Positions 1 through 5,537 of a stretch of 5,537 nt of DNA are shown piece by piece. The notes under the pieces were generated by a model, which worked only from the letters and a program-made list of their open reading frames with translations, had not been told where the DNA came from and ran no database searches. The first letter of the stretch is position 1, and each line of letters begins with the position of its first letter. Origin of the DNA: Gammaproteobacteria bacterium (GTDB lineage Bacteria; Pseudomonadota; Gammaproteobacteria; Ga0077536); the NCBI GenBank assembly GCA_003540955.1, contig DPMX01000114.1, positions 1-5,537 on the forward strand. The letters are read 5' to 3'. The translations under genes were made by a program, and so were the position numbers.

Positions 1-1022
1 TTTGCAATTGTCTTATAGGAAGGGGAGAGAAAAAATAAATTTTCTGCTATATCTGATAAACCTGGGGAAGCTGACATTGGTACTAAAACTGGTAATTTTG
101 AATTATTTCCTGCCAATATAAATATTTCTTCTGTTGTTATAGGACCTAGAACAGCAGAAATATTTTTATTCAACTCTAAATTATTCATTATATCTAATGT
201 TTTGATTGCGGATCCACCCGTATCATAAACTATAAATCGAATAAAATTTGTACTAACATCTAAATCTAAATATTCTGAAAGACCTAATAAATAGGAATAA
301 CCTTTATCTTTATTTATCCCAGATAAAGGAATTAATACAGCTATAGTAATAGGATTGGAATTACCCATTTTAGAATATTTTTTCATATTACCATATAAAT
401 TTGCAAAACGTCCTGGAAGAAAAAATGGATTAATTTCTTTAATAAAAATCTCTACATCATAAATATTCCCATCTACCCAATTTTGATAAGATCTGGCTAA
501 ATTAATTATTGAACGGTTAAATGGATTTTTTTCCCTAAATAATAACATTTCAAGCTTGTCTCTCTCTAAACCAATACCAATACAACTATAAATTCTATTA
601 TCTATATCATTTACATATAATAAATCATCTACAAGAGGTCTAGCATATAAATAATTTTGTAACGCAACACTAACTTTCCCTTTTTCAAGTGCAATGTCGC
701 CTAATAATAAATAAATATCAACATCATAAGGAGAATTAGGGAAATTGTTTAATAATGCTTTACATATATTTTTTGCATCATCTATAAACTCTAGTTGATA
801 TAAAGATTTTGCAATAAATAATTGTGCAGCTGGATCTTCGCTATTCCTTATATTAAGATAGATATTACTAAAACAATTAAATGCTAATTTATACCTACGC
901 TCTTTGTAATACTGTACTCCAATATTAAAATGTTCGTAATAGCTAAGAGAATCTGATAATGCGAGATTTACTATCATTGGGATGTAAGAAAAAATATACA
1001 GTATTTTGTTTTTGTGTTTCAT
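1..1022 (-). CDS. Exported TPR plus type I periplasmic-binding-protein (LppC/LivK-like) domain protein, 3' end off window
   Basis: The reading frame is open from an ATG at 1022 to the left edge, giving 340 residues with no stop, so the C-terminus is missing. Residues 1-22 are a signal-peptide-like stretch (lysine-rich start, then ILYIFSYIPMIVNLAL). Residues about 28-130 show three TPR-like helix pairs (for example GVQYYKERRYKLAF, then ALLNNFPNSPYD, then LLLGDIALEKGKVSVAL). From about residue 225 a periplasmic-binding-protein type I fold begins: ITIAVLIPLSG, then VYDTGGS, then AVLGPITTEE, then LPVLVPMSAS, the usual strand and turn signatures of branched-chain amino-acid binding proteins and of the LppC/LpoA lipoprotein family. 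A TPR front end on this fold resembles LpoA-type penicillin-binding-protein activators, but ligand or partner is not visible. An AGGG stretch lies about 4 bases before the ATG. It starts 41 bases after the lipoprotein gene and is probably in the same operon. Family is fairly sure, function is not. Confidence 0.85.
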   Translation of the reverse strand, partial: MKHKNKILYIFSYIPMIVNLALSDSLSYYEHFNIGVQYYKERRYKLAFNCFSNIYLNIRNSEDPAAQLFIAKSLYQLEFIDDAKNICKALLNNFPNSPYDVDIYLLLGDIALEKGKVSVALQNYLYARPLVDDLLYVNDIDNRIYSCIGIGLERDKLEMLLFREKNPFNRSIINLARSYQNWVDGNIYDVEIFIKEINPFFLPGRFANLYGNMKKYSKMGNSNPITIAVLIPLSGINKDKGYSYLLGLSEYLDLDVSTNFIRFIVYDTGGSAIKTLDIMNNLELNKNISAVLGPITTEEIFILAGNNSKLPVLVPMSASPGLSDIAENLFFLSPSYKTIA

Positions 1023-1063
1023 AATACCCTAGTTTTCTAAATTATATCTAAACCCAATAAATA

Positions 1064-1924
1064 TCATTTGCTAATATATGTCAATGTTTCATATTCGAAT
1101 TGATAAAAAATATTTTCACCATTATGGTTTTTGTATATCCATTGCTCACTAATTCCGTGTCTACTGGAAGTAATATTAATTTTTTCAGGGTTCCCAACAG
1201 TGACTCTGACTTGTTTTTTTGTCATACCTAATTCTAATTCTCCAGCTACAATTTTTTTAATTAATGATTTACCCCATTCTTTTGGTAATGGATTTGATAT
1301 ATAATAGTGATCCTTAAATCCAGTCTTTCCTTCTTTTCCGTTAAACCTGACAAACCCATTTTCACCTGTATTTGATTGTATTTTTAACCATAGTGGATAA
1401 TCATTATTACTATTTTGAAAATCTATTATTTTTAATACTCTTACAGTCTCAAATCGTTTAAAATTATAATTACTGAATGTATAAAAATGTTTTTTATCTT
1501 TAGTATCATTTAACCAAATAGTTTCACCAATTAATTTTTCCGCTTCATTCTTTCTTTCTTCAAAAAAAATATAACTGGGTAGTGAAATTAATGAATCAAT
1601 TACTGATTCAATTTTTTTCTTAAACTTTCGTCCTTTTTCATCTTCTATAACAATATAACTTTCATCCAACTGATTATAATAACCAGCAATTCTATATTTC
1701 CTATTTTTGAAACGATGATAAGGTTTGAATCGTTTTGAATATAATTTAGACCAAGATTTATTAAATGAATTACTACGTTTATAACCCTCTTCCAATTTAG
1801 AAAAATAAATAACTTTTCCAGATAAAGAATTAGAATAAATATTAATTTTATTTTTTTTAAAAAAAGAGCAATTAAAATGAAATAATATAGATGATAAAAT
1901 AAAAAACTGTTTGAAACGAAACAT
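1064..1924 (-). CDS. Putative lipoprotein with BamE/SmpA-like C-terminal motif
   Basis: This is a complete 286-residue frame ending in TGA. The first 19 residues look like a lipoprotein signal: basic start, hydrophobic FFILSSILF, then HFNC with Cys19 as the candidate lipidation site. The lipobox is weak (Asn before Cys, His at -3), tolerable in spirochaete or Bacteroidota-like rules but poor for enterobacteria. The middle is rich in Lys, Tyr and Phe and not recognised; residues about 125-215 could be small beta domains (ETIWLND, RVLKI, LWLKIQS). From about residue 222 the pattern KKIVAGELELGMTKKQV, then VGNPEKI, then EQWIY resembles the GMT..qV...lG.P motif of BamE/SmpA/OmlA proteins, usually envelope-anchored. 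The start lies 7 bases after the MORN frame stop, with no clear ribosome site of its own, which suggests translational coupling. Residue use is strongly AT-driven. Specific function is unknown. Confidence 0.85.
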   Translation of the reverse strand: MFRFKQFFILSSILFHFNCSFFKKNKINIYSNSLSGKVIYFSKLEEGYKRSNSFNKSWSKLYSKRFKPYHRFKNRKYRIAGYYNQLDESYIVIEDEKGRKFKKKIESVIDSLISLPSYIFFEERKNEAEKLIGETIWLNDTKDKKHFYTFSNYNFKRFETVRVLKIIDFQNSNNDYPLWLKIQSNTGENGFVRFNGKEGKTGFKDHYYISNPLPKEWGKSLIKKIVAGELELGMTKKQVRVTVGNPEKINITSSRHGISEQWIYKNHNGENIFYQFEYETLTYISK

Positions 1925-1931
1925 GAATTAT

Positions 1932-2081
1932 CTAATTATCTAGAGGTTTTCCATTCTCCCAAACTCCAACTTTTTTATCTCCATTAGGGTATGTAAATGT
2001 ACCTTGTCCATGCATATTCCCATTCTGAAATTCACCGACGTATTTATTTCCACCTTTCGCCGACCTTTCATCAATTGCCAT
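1932..2081 (-). CDS. MORN-repeat protein, C-terminal fragment, probably truncated at the junction
   Basis: Reading from the ATG at 2081 gives 49 residues ending in TAG. Residues 14-42 are unmistakable MORN repeats: YVGEFQNGNMHGQGTF, then YPNGDKKVGVWENGKP, matching the YxGxWxxGxxHGxG consensus, with about one and a half units. MORN proteins normally carry several units, so this is most likely the tail of a longer gene. The frame stays open upstream only to a stop at 2112-2114, and residues before Lys13 (MAIDERSAKGGN) do not look like a preceding repeat. The ATG sits just after a run of seven G (minus strand), which could act as an accidental ribosome site. MORN repeats bind lipids or proteins in known cases; in bacteria the role is usually unknown. 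It precedes the lipoprotein gene by 7 bases and probably belonged to the same operon. Whether a short product is made is uncertain. Confidence 0.65.
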   Translation of the reverse strand: MAIDERSAKGGNKYVGEFQNGNMHGQGTFTYPNGDKKVGVWENGKPLDN

Positions 2082-2362
2082 ATCGCCCCCCCTTGGTAAT
2101 TGCTTGTTGTGTTAGTATCTGTGCGACCTTATTCGAACAATCGGTTCATGTGCCAAAAATTTTAAAGCCGTATGTCTCGGACAACTAGTGTGGTTCGTAG
2201 AAGTTCTACTCAGCATCCTTTGTAGTTCTTCGCAGCACGCTCTCGGGGACGTAATAGGTACGCGAACCATGTGTTATTTTTGGGTAATGCAGCGAAACGT
2301 AAAAAGGGGCAGACGTGGGAGTCGCGTCACTTAGACTAAGCAGTTCTGACCCCATTTCTATT
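2082..2362. other. Non-coding stretch at the composition junction
   Basis: No convincing gene is seen on either strand. Composition climbs gradually: 24 G+C in 2101-2160, 26 in 2161-2220, 29 in 2221-2280. It begins at a run of seven C (2086-2092) next to the truncated MORN frame and ends in the nested inverted repeat listed separately. A small perfect palindrome GTAGAA-G-TTCTAC lies at 2197-2209; no known regulator site is recognised in it. No tRNA, integrase gene, attC-like core or transposase gene is visible. Confidence 0.6.
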
Positions 2363-2380
2363 CTAAGGACGTTTCGTTGC
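2289..2380. repeat. Nested inverted repeat, REP/RAYT-like, with GGGGTCAGA-type arms
   Basis: Three nested symmetries share roughly one centre. Outer arms are GCAGCGAAACGT at 2289-2300 and ACGTTTCGTTGC at 2369-2380, pairing at 11 of 12 positions. Middle arms are GGGGCAGA at 2306-2313 and TCTGACCCC at 2345-2353, pairing with one bulged base. The core is the perfect CTTAG-A-CTAAG at 2330-2340. The GGGGTCAGA arm (minus strand) is the sort of end seen in REP-like palindromes associated with Y1 transposases in marine gammaproteobacteria; that link is from memory and not proven here. Only one copy occurs in the window, and the element overlaps the last codons of the small gene ending at 2363. Confidence 0.6.
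2301..2353 (-). terminator. Possible intrinsic terminator after the oxygenase unit
   Basis: On the minus strand the stem GGGGTCAGA (2353-2345) pairs with TCTGCCCC (2313-2306), with one bulged T, and is followed at once by five T (2305-2301). It begins 9 bases after the small gene's stop codon, where a terminator is expected. The loop is long (about 31 bases) but contains its own CTTAG/CTAAG hairpin. Termination may be a by-product of the repeat element. Confidence 0.5.
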
Positions 2381-2713
2381 GTCGAGCTGAGGCGAGTCGT
2401 ATAGATTGCCTTTCACCTCGAGTCGCGTCGGTTCAACGCCGTCGTCGAGCGTAGGCGAGCGCCACTTGTTCACTGGGTTGTCGACTTCGCACATCATCAA
2501 CGCGGTGTCTGCGAGAGCTCGGTGTTCTCCGGGGATCTTATCCAGGGGCCACTGGTTCAAGAAGCCGATGATGTCGCCGAGGTATGGACTTATTGCATCA
2601 TAAAAGTCTTTAAGTTCTTCGAGCGTGCTTCCTAACCGCTTCTCGAGGCGCGCCTCCCGTGTAGGGAGACCCCACGACTCGATGTAGTCAGATAGATGAT
2701 GGAAGTCAGTCAT
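2363..2713 (-). CDS. Small conserved-looking protein of unknown function, paired with the Rieske oxygenase
   Basis: From the ATG at 2713 this is 116 residues ending in TAG. A TTG two codons upstream (2719) is also in frame, but the purine-rich GAGAG lies about 7 bases before the ATG and would be too close to the TTG, so the ATG is preferred. No signal peptide, membrane segment or cofactor motif is seen. Likely mainly helical: residues about 15-55 (R20, R23 and R26 around LEKRL, then LEELKDFYDAISPYLGDIIGFL), then PLDKIPGEHRALADTALMMCEV, then a tail with NKWRSPTLDDGVEPTRL. It is too short and lacks the NTF2-like pattern of a usual oxygenase beta subunit (about 160-180 residues). It starts 39 bases after the oxygenase stop on the same strand, so the two are very likely co-transcribed. 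I recall similar short proteins beside Rieske oxygenases but cannot name the family; an accessory or subunit role is inference only. Confidence 0.8.
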   Translation of the reverse strand: MTDFHHLSDYIESWGLPTREARLEKRLGSTLEELKDFYDAISPYLGDIIGFLNQWPLDKIPGEHRALADTALMMCEVDNPVNKWRSPTLDDGVEPTRLEVKGNLYDSPQLDATKRP

Positions 2714-2752
2714 GGTCAATCTCTCTCTTTTTGTCGACCGATCTGCAATGGT

Positions 2753-4015
2753 TTATTTTTCGCCAATTACCTGGGTCACTTTATCTTGAAAGGCTCGTAC
2801 ACCACCCTCAATGTCGGAGACGATCATGGTGTCGATCGAACCCGCGCGAAACGCCTTTTGCATTCCTTCAACGTTCACCATGTCCTGGGTTGTCACATCT
2901 CGAAAATGGCAGTACGCCTGCTCCCATGCAAACCATTCGCCGAAGTTTTTGGGCCAGTCGATGAAATACCACTCGAACTCCCACGCCGTACGATGGGGGG
3001 ATATCGGCCACACGCGTTGCAACCACATGTGATCGGTCTGAGCCATCATTACGACGTTGGGAAAGATCTGATAGTCGTCGAAGATCCAAAGCGGATCGTC
3101 ACGCCTGTTTATCGCTCCGGGGTAGTGATTCGCACGCAGCGGAATACCGCTGGAAGAAGCGTCTTTGTCCGTGAACGGAGAGGTGGCTCCGCACTCCACC
3201 GCTGCTCGCATAACTGGCGTTTGAATCGGAACGCGAAAATTCTTGTCTTTTGATACGTCCGGCCGAAGGAATTCCAGCTTGGTCGGCATTCCTGGCATAT
3301 CCGGAAAAGATAGGTTGCGAAGCTGGTCGGGACCAAAGACCCCTCCAATCGTTTTGGAATGCAGTGCGTTGACGTGGTAGCCCTCTAGCTGTACGTCGAT
3401 CATGATCTTCCAATTGGCGTCAAAGATCCCTTTCCAGCCGACTCGCCAAATCCAGTTCTCCTTGGCGAAATACTCGCCAAGCGGATCGGGCATCGGGCTC
3501 AGCCATTGTGCGAGCGTATGTTCGGGTTCGTCAGCCGGATCAAGATTAATAAAGATAAAGCCACCCCAAGTATCAAGGTGGATTGGCTTAAGTTTCCGCT
3601 TGTCATAGTCGAGTTTTTCGAACTGCTCGGACTGGGGCACGTCTCGGATCGAACCGTCTAGATCGTAAACCCAACCGTGAAAATTGCAGGTTAGATATTT
3701 AGCGCTACCGCAATTTTCATGCTTGAGTTGCGCACCACGGTGTTGGCAAACATTGTGGAACGCGCGCAGCTGGCCGTCCTTCCCTCGGGTTACAATGACC
3801 AGTGTACTCAGGACGTGAAGGTAGAAGGTAAAGAAGTCACCAGGTTTCGAAACGTCCGATTCACGTCCGATCATCAGCCACGAACGTTCCCAGATACGAT
3901 CCTGCTCCCGGTTATAGTAGTCTTCCGAAACGTAGCGAGAGACAGGTATCTCTGCTTTCCCGACATCTCGGATCGGTGTCCAGTCGACGTGGTGAGGGTT
4001 GTTGGTTTCGGGCAT
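2753..4015 (-). CDS. Rieske non-haem iron oxygenase, alpha (catalytic) subunit
   Basis: A complete 420-residue protein, the normal size for a ring-hydroxylating oxygenase alpha subunit. The Rieske [2Fe-2S] ligands are Cys90, His92, Cys110 and His113 (C-x-H-x17-C-x2-H, within VCQHRGAQ and TCNFHGW). The catalytic domain follows: NWKIMIDVQLEGYHVNALH carries His214 and His219, with Glu211 at the position that often bridges to the Rieske centre of the next subunit (Asp in naphthalene dioxygenase, Glu in carnitine-type enzymes). Asp378 in TTQDMVNVEGMQ is the likely third iron ligand. The enzyme should use electrons from a separate reductase, with or without a ferredoxin, to hydroxylate or dealkylate an organic substrate in the cytoplasm; substrate is not determinable. 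No beta subunit, ferredoxin or reductase gene is in the window. The ATG is supported by AGGA 6 bases upstream. It is first gene of a unit with the small protein, behind a promoter and palindrome. Confidence 0.95.
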   Translation of the reverse strand: MPETNNPHHVDWTPIRDVGKAEIPVSRYVSEDYYNREQDRIWERSWLMIGRESDVSKPGDFFTFYLHVLSTLVIVTRGKDGQLRAFHNVCQHRGAQLKHENCGSAKYLTCNFHGWVYDLDGSIRDVPQSEQFEKLDYDKRKLKPIHLDTWGGFIFINLDPADEPEHTLAQWLSPMPDPLGEYFAKENWIWRVGWKGIFDANWKIMIDVQLEGYHVNALHSKTIGGVFGPDQLRNLSFPDMPGMPTKLEFLRPDVSKDKNFRVPIQTPVMRAAVECGATSPFTDKDASSSGIPLRANHYPGAINRRDDPLWIFDDYQIFPNVVMMAQTDHMWLQRVWPISPHRTAWEFEWYFIDWPKNFGEWFAWEQAYCHFRDVTTQDMVNVEGMQKAFRAGSIDTMIVSDIEGGVRAFQDKVTQVIGEK

Positions 4016-4021
4016 CGTTCA

Positions 4022-4025
4022 TCCT
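4022..4025 (-). promoter_or_regulatory. Ribosome binding site of the Rieske oxygenase
   Basis: AGGA on the minus strand, with 6 bases to the ATG at 4015. This fixes the start; the other nearby ATG (4022-4020) is out of frame and overlaps the site. Confidence 0.7.
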
Positions 4026-4026
4026 A

Positions 4027-4050
4027 TTGTGCTTCCCTGAAGAAGCACAA
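4027..4050. promoter_or_regulatory. Perfect 9+9 palindrome, likely repressor operator
   Basis: TTGTGCTTC, six bases, then GAAGCACAA: a perfect 24-base dyad. It begins one base after the -10 hexamer on the minus strand and so covers the expected transcription start, a classic place for a repressor. It ends just before the ribosome site of the oxygenase gene. It could instead form an RNA hairpin in the leader, but with a start point near 4045 part of the left arm would not be transcribed, so a DNA-binding site seems more likely. The regulator is not in the window and its family is not identified. Confidence 0.55.
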
Positions 4051-4051
4051 C

Positions 4052-4081
4052 ATCATACTTGCAGGTTCGGATTGCGATCAA
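4052..4081 (-). promoter_or_regulatory. Sigma70-like promoter for the oxygenase unit
   Basis: On the minus strand TTGATC (4081-4076) and TATGAT (4057-4052) are separated by 18 bases, matching the -35 and -10 consensus at 4 and 5 of 6 positions. The predicted start lies inside the palindrome, about 30 bases before the oxygenase ATG. Confidence 0.5.
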
Positions 4082-4273
4082 GGAGTCCGGCATCTAACGC
4101 CCAGCTCTCAACCGCACTGAGTAGCAAGACTAGGAAAAGACTAATAAAGGCGACTGTGGAGTTTGGAGAATATCAGAATTTGATCAGCCGCGTCGACATT
4201 ACATCGGGGGGAAGGAACGTCGACGACGACTGATACTGAACTACACCAAATTTTTCTCATTGCACGAGCTGCG

Positions 4274-5537
4274 CTAATAGCTCGCCCTGATCCCAAACAA
4301 ACCCGAGATGCCTGGTAATGGTGCAAGATGTTTAACGAACGATGTGTGTCGGCGCGCGTCTTCATTAGCTAGGTTCGTTCCTCGCGCAAAAAACGTAATA
4401 GACCGATTGTTTCCAACCGGTACCGTGTAACCCGCGTGAATATTAACCATCGAGTAGCCATCGGTATCGGTTTCAAGCGCAGCCGCGTCATCTTGCTTAG
4501 TGGTCCGAGTCACAGACACACCTGCGTACGCCGGGCCGCGTTCCCATTCCAAGCCCCCACCAAACCGTAATGGCGGCAAGCGCGGCACATTGCCACCTGA
4601 GTCCAATTCGCCGTCAACATAATCAGACCATGCGCGCAATTCGACAGAGCCTCGGGAGTCATCAATTAACGTCATACGAGTCTCGACTTCAAAGCCCCAA
4701 AACTCGGCGTCGGTTTGCACCGAATTGACAAGTAGAAGCGCGTCATCTTCATCAACAATTTCGCCAGTTTGTAAAAAATTACTTTCAACGCGATCTGCGT
4801 TCCCGTCGGCGTTACTGTCGCCGGACTGCAAGAAAACAAAATCCGACACGTCGTTGTAGAACAACGTGAAATCAAAACGGTAACGCCCACGCACTTTGCG
4901 CCAAAAAATATCGACGTTATGCGAAGTTTCCTCGCCAAGATTCGCATCACCTATCTCGAACGTGTTGCTAGCCAGATGGGGTCCGCTGGCAAACAACTCC
5001 TCGAGCGTCGGGGCACGTTGCGAACGACCACCACTAACGCCGACTTCAAATACCTGCGCAAATTCGTACGTCGCGCCAGCCGACATGCTTAATAAGTTAT
5101 GCGACGCGCTATTTCCGTTTGCTATAGTCTCGGCGTCTTGAAACTCGCCGCGTATTCCTAGATCTAAATGGAAACTATCAAAGTCTGCTTTCTCGAAAAT
5201 AAATACGGCAATAGCGTCACGTTCTGAGGGCGCCACGAACGCTTCTTCACCCACAGCGGAGAAGTCCTGGTCCTGATATTGGAGCCCGATTACGCCGTCC
5301 CAACGCCCTATCGGCCTGTGGATAAGTTCGGCGCGCCCCTCGTACGCTTGATTTTCGAACAGCGTCCCAATTTCGCCACTACCTTCTATTTCGGCATGCT
5401 CGTAATCGTTATAGGCAAATCGACCTTTAATTTGCTGAAACCAACCGGAGCTAAAGTCGTACGCGCCTTTCACGTCGTAGCGCGTTTGATCAATATCAAT
5501 GCGCGTGCCGCCGGCTTCCTCTTCCTCTTCCTCTTCC
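4274..5537 (-). CDS. TonB-dependent outer-membrane receptor, ZnuD-like, C-terminal part (5' end off window)
   Basis: The frame is open from the right edge to TAG at 4274, 420 visible residues; the signal peptide, TonB box and plug domain lie outside. The fragment begins with seven Glu then AGGTRIDIDQTRYDVKGAY. Alternating beta strands run throughout, with receptor signatures: YNDYEHAEIEG, FSAVGEEAFV, the SQRAPTLEELFASGPHLAS segment (residues about 172-190 of the fragment), NVPRLPPLRFGGGLEWE and the terminal NLANEDARRHTSFVKHLAPLPG, ending in aromatic Tyr as expected for barrel insertion. These segments recall the ZnuD zinc-receptor group, where an acidic or His-rich outer loop captures metal; the acidic run fits but His is scarce, so substrate is uncertain. 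A possible GTG at 5473 is internal and should not be taken as the start. Uptake would be driven by TonB-ExbB-ExbD. It is separated from the oxygenase by 258 bases with its own promoter, so co-regulation is not shown. Confidence 0.92.
   Translation of the reverse strand, partial: EEEEEEEAGGTRIDIDQTRYDVKGAYDFSSGWFQQIKGRFAYNDYEHAEIEGSGEIGTLFENQAYEGRAELIHRPIGRWDGVIGLQYQDQDFSAVGEEAFVAPSERDAIAVFIFEKADFDSFHLDLGIRGEFQDAETIANGNSASHNLLSMSAGATYEFAQVFEVGVSGGRSQRAPTLEELFASGPHLASNTFEIGDANLGEETSHNVDIFWRKVRGRYRFDFTLFYNDVSDFVFLQSGDSNADGNADRVESNFLQTGEIVDEDDALLLVNSVQTDAEFWGFEVETRMTLIDDSRGSVELRAWSDYVDGELDSGGNVPRLPPLRFGGGLEWERGPAYAGVSVTRTTKQDDAAALETDTDGYSMVNIHAGYTVPVGNNRSITFFARGTNLANEDARRHTSFVKHLAPLPGISGLFGIRASY
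5516..5537. repeat. TTCCTC hexamer tandem repeat inside the receptor gene
   Basis: At least 3.7 copies of TTCCTC run to the window edge and may continue. On the coding strand they read GAAGAG and encode a Glu run. Because the unit is six bases, copy changes would keep the frame and only lengthen or shorten the acidic loop. Confidence 0.85.

Larger units (their letters stand above)
4016..4273. other. Intergenic region between receptor and oxygenase genes
   Basis: Holds the promoter, palindrome and ribosome site described separately. At its right end CGAGCT (4265-4270) and AGCTCG (4279-4284) form a 6-base stem spanning the receptor stop codon, but no T run follows on the minus strand, so it is a poor terminator. 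CGTCGAC occurs twice (4191-4197 and 4219-4225), 28 bases apart, of unknown meaning. No gene is supported on either strand. Confidence 0.6.

Noticed and set aside
1997..2188. 63-residue plus-strand open frame across the junction
   Set aside because: It is antisense to the MORN repeats on its left half, has no ribosome site and no recognisable protein pattern.
2082..2362. Integron attC site or phage attachment site at the junction
   Set aside because: No proper GTTRRRY/RYYYAAC pair, no integrase, tRNA end or direct repeat flanking the join was found.
2714..2719. TTG start two codons upstream for the small protein
   Set aside because: The GAGAG site would be only one or two bases from TTG; the ATG at 2713 has normal spacing.
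2696..3253. 185-residue plus-strand open frame
   Set aside because: It lies wholly over the Rieske oxygenase and the start of the small gene, both far better supported; composition is that of an antisense shadow.
3719..4233. Two overlapping plus-strand open frames over the oxygenase 5' end and the intergenic region
   Set aside because: They read antisense through the Rieske cluster codons, and no start signal or family pattern is seen.
4265..4284. CGAGCT/AGCTCG stem as receptor terminator
   Set aside because: It overlaps the stop codon and no T run follows on the minus strand.
4141..4365. 74-residue minus-strand frame overlapping the receptor 3' end
   Set aside because: It uses another frame of the receptor's last codons and then the intergenic region; no start signal and no recognisable pattern.

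Overview
The window joins two stretches of DNA that look unlike each other. From 1 to roughly 2,000 the sequence is very AT-rich (17 G+C in bases 1-60) and codes on the minus strand with codons dominated by AAA, ATA, TTA and AAT. From about 2,100 onward composition is balanced (32 G+C in bases 3001-3060), and the proteins resemble those of a marine-type proteobacterium, probably gammaproteobacterial. The left part suggests an AT-rich free-living envelope-bearing bacterium (Marinimicrobia/SAR406, Bacteroidota or a spirochaete are possible; this is inference from protein style only). The change falls between about 1985 and 2110, inside or beside a MORN-repeat gene that looks cut. This could be horizontal transfer or an assembly join, and the sequence alone cannot decide.

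Left block (1-2081, all minus strand, tightly packed, operon-like, transcribed right to left): the C-terminal end of a MORN-repeat protein, then after 7 bases a 286-residue putative lipoprotein with a BamE/SmpA-like C-terminal motif, then after 41 bases a protein with a signal peptide, TPR repeats and a periplasmic-binding-protein type I domain, which runs off the left edge. Together these read as an exported or envelope-associated gene set of unknown purpose.

Middle (2082-2362): no gene. It holds a nested inverted repeat at 2289-2380 with GGGGTCAGA-type arms, similar in style to REP elements handled by REP-associated tyrosine transposases, which also works as a plausible terminator for the gene set to its right.

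Right block (2363-5537, all minus strand): a short conserved-looking protein of unknown function; directly upstream of it a complete Rieske non-haem iron oxygenase alpha subunit with all visible metal ligands; a 258-base intergenic region holding a promoter-like pair and a perfect 9+9 palindrome placed over the likely transcription start; and the C-terminal 420 residues of a TonB-dependent outer-membrane receptor of ZnuD-like type with a polyglutamate loop at the right edge. The oxygenase and small protein form a two-gene unit probably controlled by a repressor at the palindrome. No reductase, ferredoxin, beta subunit or regulator gene is in the window, so the substrate cannot be named.
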